Assembly (NCBI GenBank): GCA_027493615.1
Contig: JAOSKK010000035.1
Location: forward strand, 248,001-312,000
Reading direction: 5' to 3'
Origin: Verrucomicrobiota bacterium
GTDB lineage: Bacteria > Verrucomicrobiota > Verrucomicrobiia > Limisphaerales > J093
Length of the DNA stretch: 64,000 nucleotides
Shown here: positions 63,669-64,000 of the stretch, piece after piece
Layout: every line of letters starts with the position of its first letter
How positions within the stretch are numbered: position 1 is the stretch's first letter
Program-made: the position numbers and the translations under genes
The notes under the pieces: model-generated
The model's database searches: none
What the model saw: only the letters and a program-made list of their open reading frames with translations
Told to the model about the DNA's origin: nothing

Positions 63669-64000
63669 CTAGTGAATGCCGGTCTTGGCGTTGGGATTGC
63701 GCTGGACGCCCACGGTCTTCCGCGGGCCTTTGCGGGTGCGGGCGTTGGTTTGGGTGCGTTGGCCACGGACGGGGAGGCCGCGCAGATGGCGGACGCCGCG
63801 GTAGCATTTGATGCCCTGAAGTCGCTTGAGATTGAGACCGATCTCGCGTCGCAGGTCGCCCTCGATGACGTACTTGCCTTCCTGGATGGCATGTACGATT
63901 TGCGAGAGCTGCTGTTCAGTCAGGTTCTTGGCCCGGATGGAAGGATCGATGCTGGCGCGGGCCAGAATCTCCTTCGAGGTCGTCGGGCCCAGCCCATAGA
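63669..64000 (-). CDS. rpsM: 30S ribosomal protein S13 (5' end outside window)
   Basis: The C-terminal ~110 residues are present: YGLGPTTSKEILARASIDPS, YVIEGDLRREIGLNLKRLQG, CYRGVRHLRGLPVRGQRTQT and NARTRKGPRKTVGVQRNPNA, ending KTGIH. First gene seen of the alpha operon; its start and any upstream rpmJ/infA lie beyond 64000. Confidence 0.96.
   Translation of the reverse strand, partial: YGLGPTTSKEILARASIDPSIRAKNLTEQQLSQIVHAIQEGKYVIEGDLRREIGLNLKRLQGIKCYRGVRHLRGLPVRGQRTQTNARTRKGPRKTVGVQRNPNAKTGIH

Overview
The window looks like a GC-rich verrucomicrobial chromosome, most like the Limisphaerales/Pedosphaera group. This is inferred from gene content: many secreted FG-GAP/UnbV proteins, a ThuA-domain protein, an apiosidase-like hydrolase, a solo prepilin-like protein, long secreted beta-propellers and multihaem cytochromes, beside a standard bacterial alpha operon. 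There are no rRNA, tRNA, CRISPR, phage or insertion-sequence genes. About half of the longer genes, including housekeeping aceE, are broken by single-base frame changes while the protein stays conserved on both sides. I read these as consensus errors, so those genes are given as whole loci with their frame changes noted.

Region 1 (1-5.5 kb) holds two tandem CbcL-like fusions of multihaem cytochrome c and membrane cytochrome b, then a secreted nonahaem cytochrome closed by a clear terminator. This suggests quinol-to-outside electron transfer. Region 2 (5.6-20.4 kb) is mixed metabolism: aldose epimerase, Na/Pi cotransporter, ThuA, GDSL esterase, thiamine-binding protein, a GH20 enzyme with a GH127-like start, a DUF4336 protein, TatD, the coupled pair pyrF-tcdA, and RidA.

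Region 3 (20.5-42.7 kb) is a long plus-strand cluster of almost entirely exported proteins. It has a hydrazine-synthase-alpha-like haem protein, two further FG-GAP/UnbV proteins plus a TPR-FG-GAP-UnbV lipoprotein, a decahaem/YncE-propeller/di-haem-peroxidase-like fusion, a two-component-type propeller without an output domain, two type 1 periplasmic binding proteins without permeases, an apiosidase-like hydrolase, a nitrilase, a prepilin-like protein and a zinc-ribbon membrane protein. A PemK/MazF-type toxin-antitoxin pair and a DUF2283 gene lie within it on the other strand. It is the best candidate here for an undescribed system: an envelope redox and ligand-capture locus.

Region 4 (42.7-54.7 kb) has a truncated gene, an LVIVD-repeat protein, a GH32 fructan hydrolase and one giant (about 1,870 residue) PQQ-type propeller protein flanked by copies of a 68-bp repeat. 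Region 5 (54.7-64 kb) is housekeeping: lipoate ligase divergent from pyruvate dehydrogenase E1, a NYN/LOTUS protein, a Tat-exported Gfo/Idh/MocA oxidoreductase, and rpsM-rpsK-rpsD-rpoA-rplQ on the minus strand, with S11 carrying an unusual N-terminal extension.

At least five repeat families are scattered through the window: R1 (palindrome with conserved loop), R2 (GTGGTGCGGGC type), R3 (long palindromes), R4 (68 bp) and heptanucleotide arrays. Several are read as part of proteins: the arrays encode N-terminal leaders or the interior of a binding protein, R3 encodes a C-terminus, R2 lies inside tcdA, and an R1 copy supplies a ribosome binding site.
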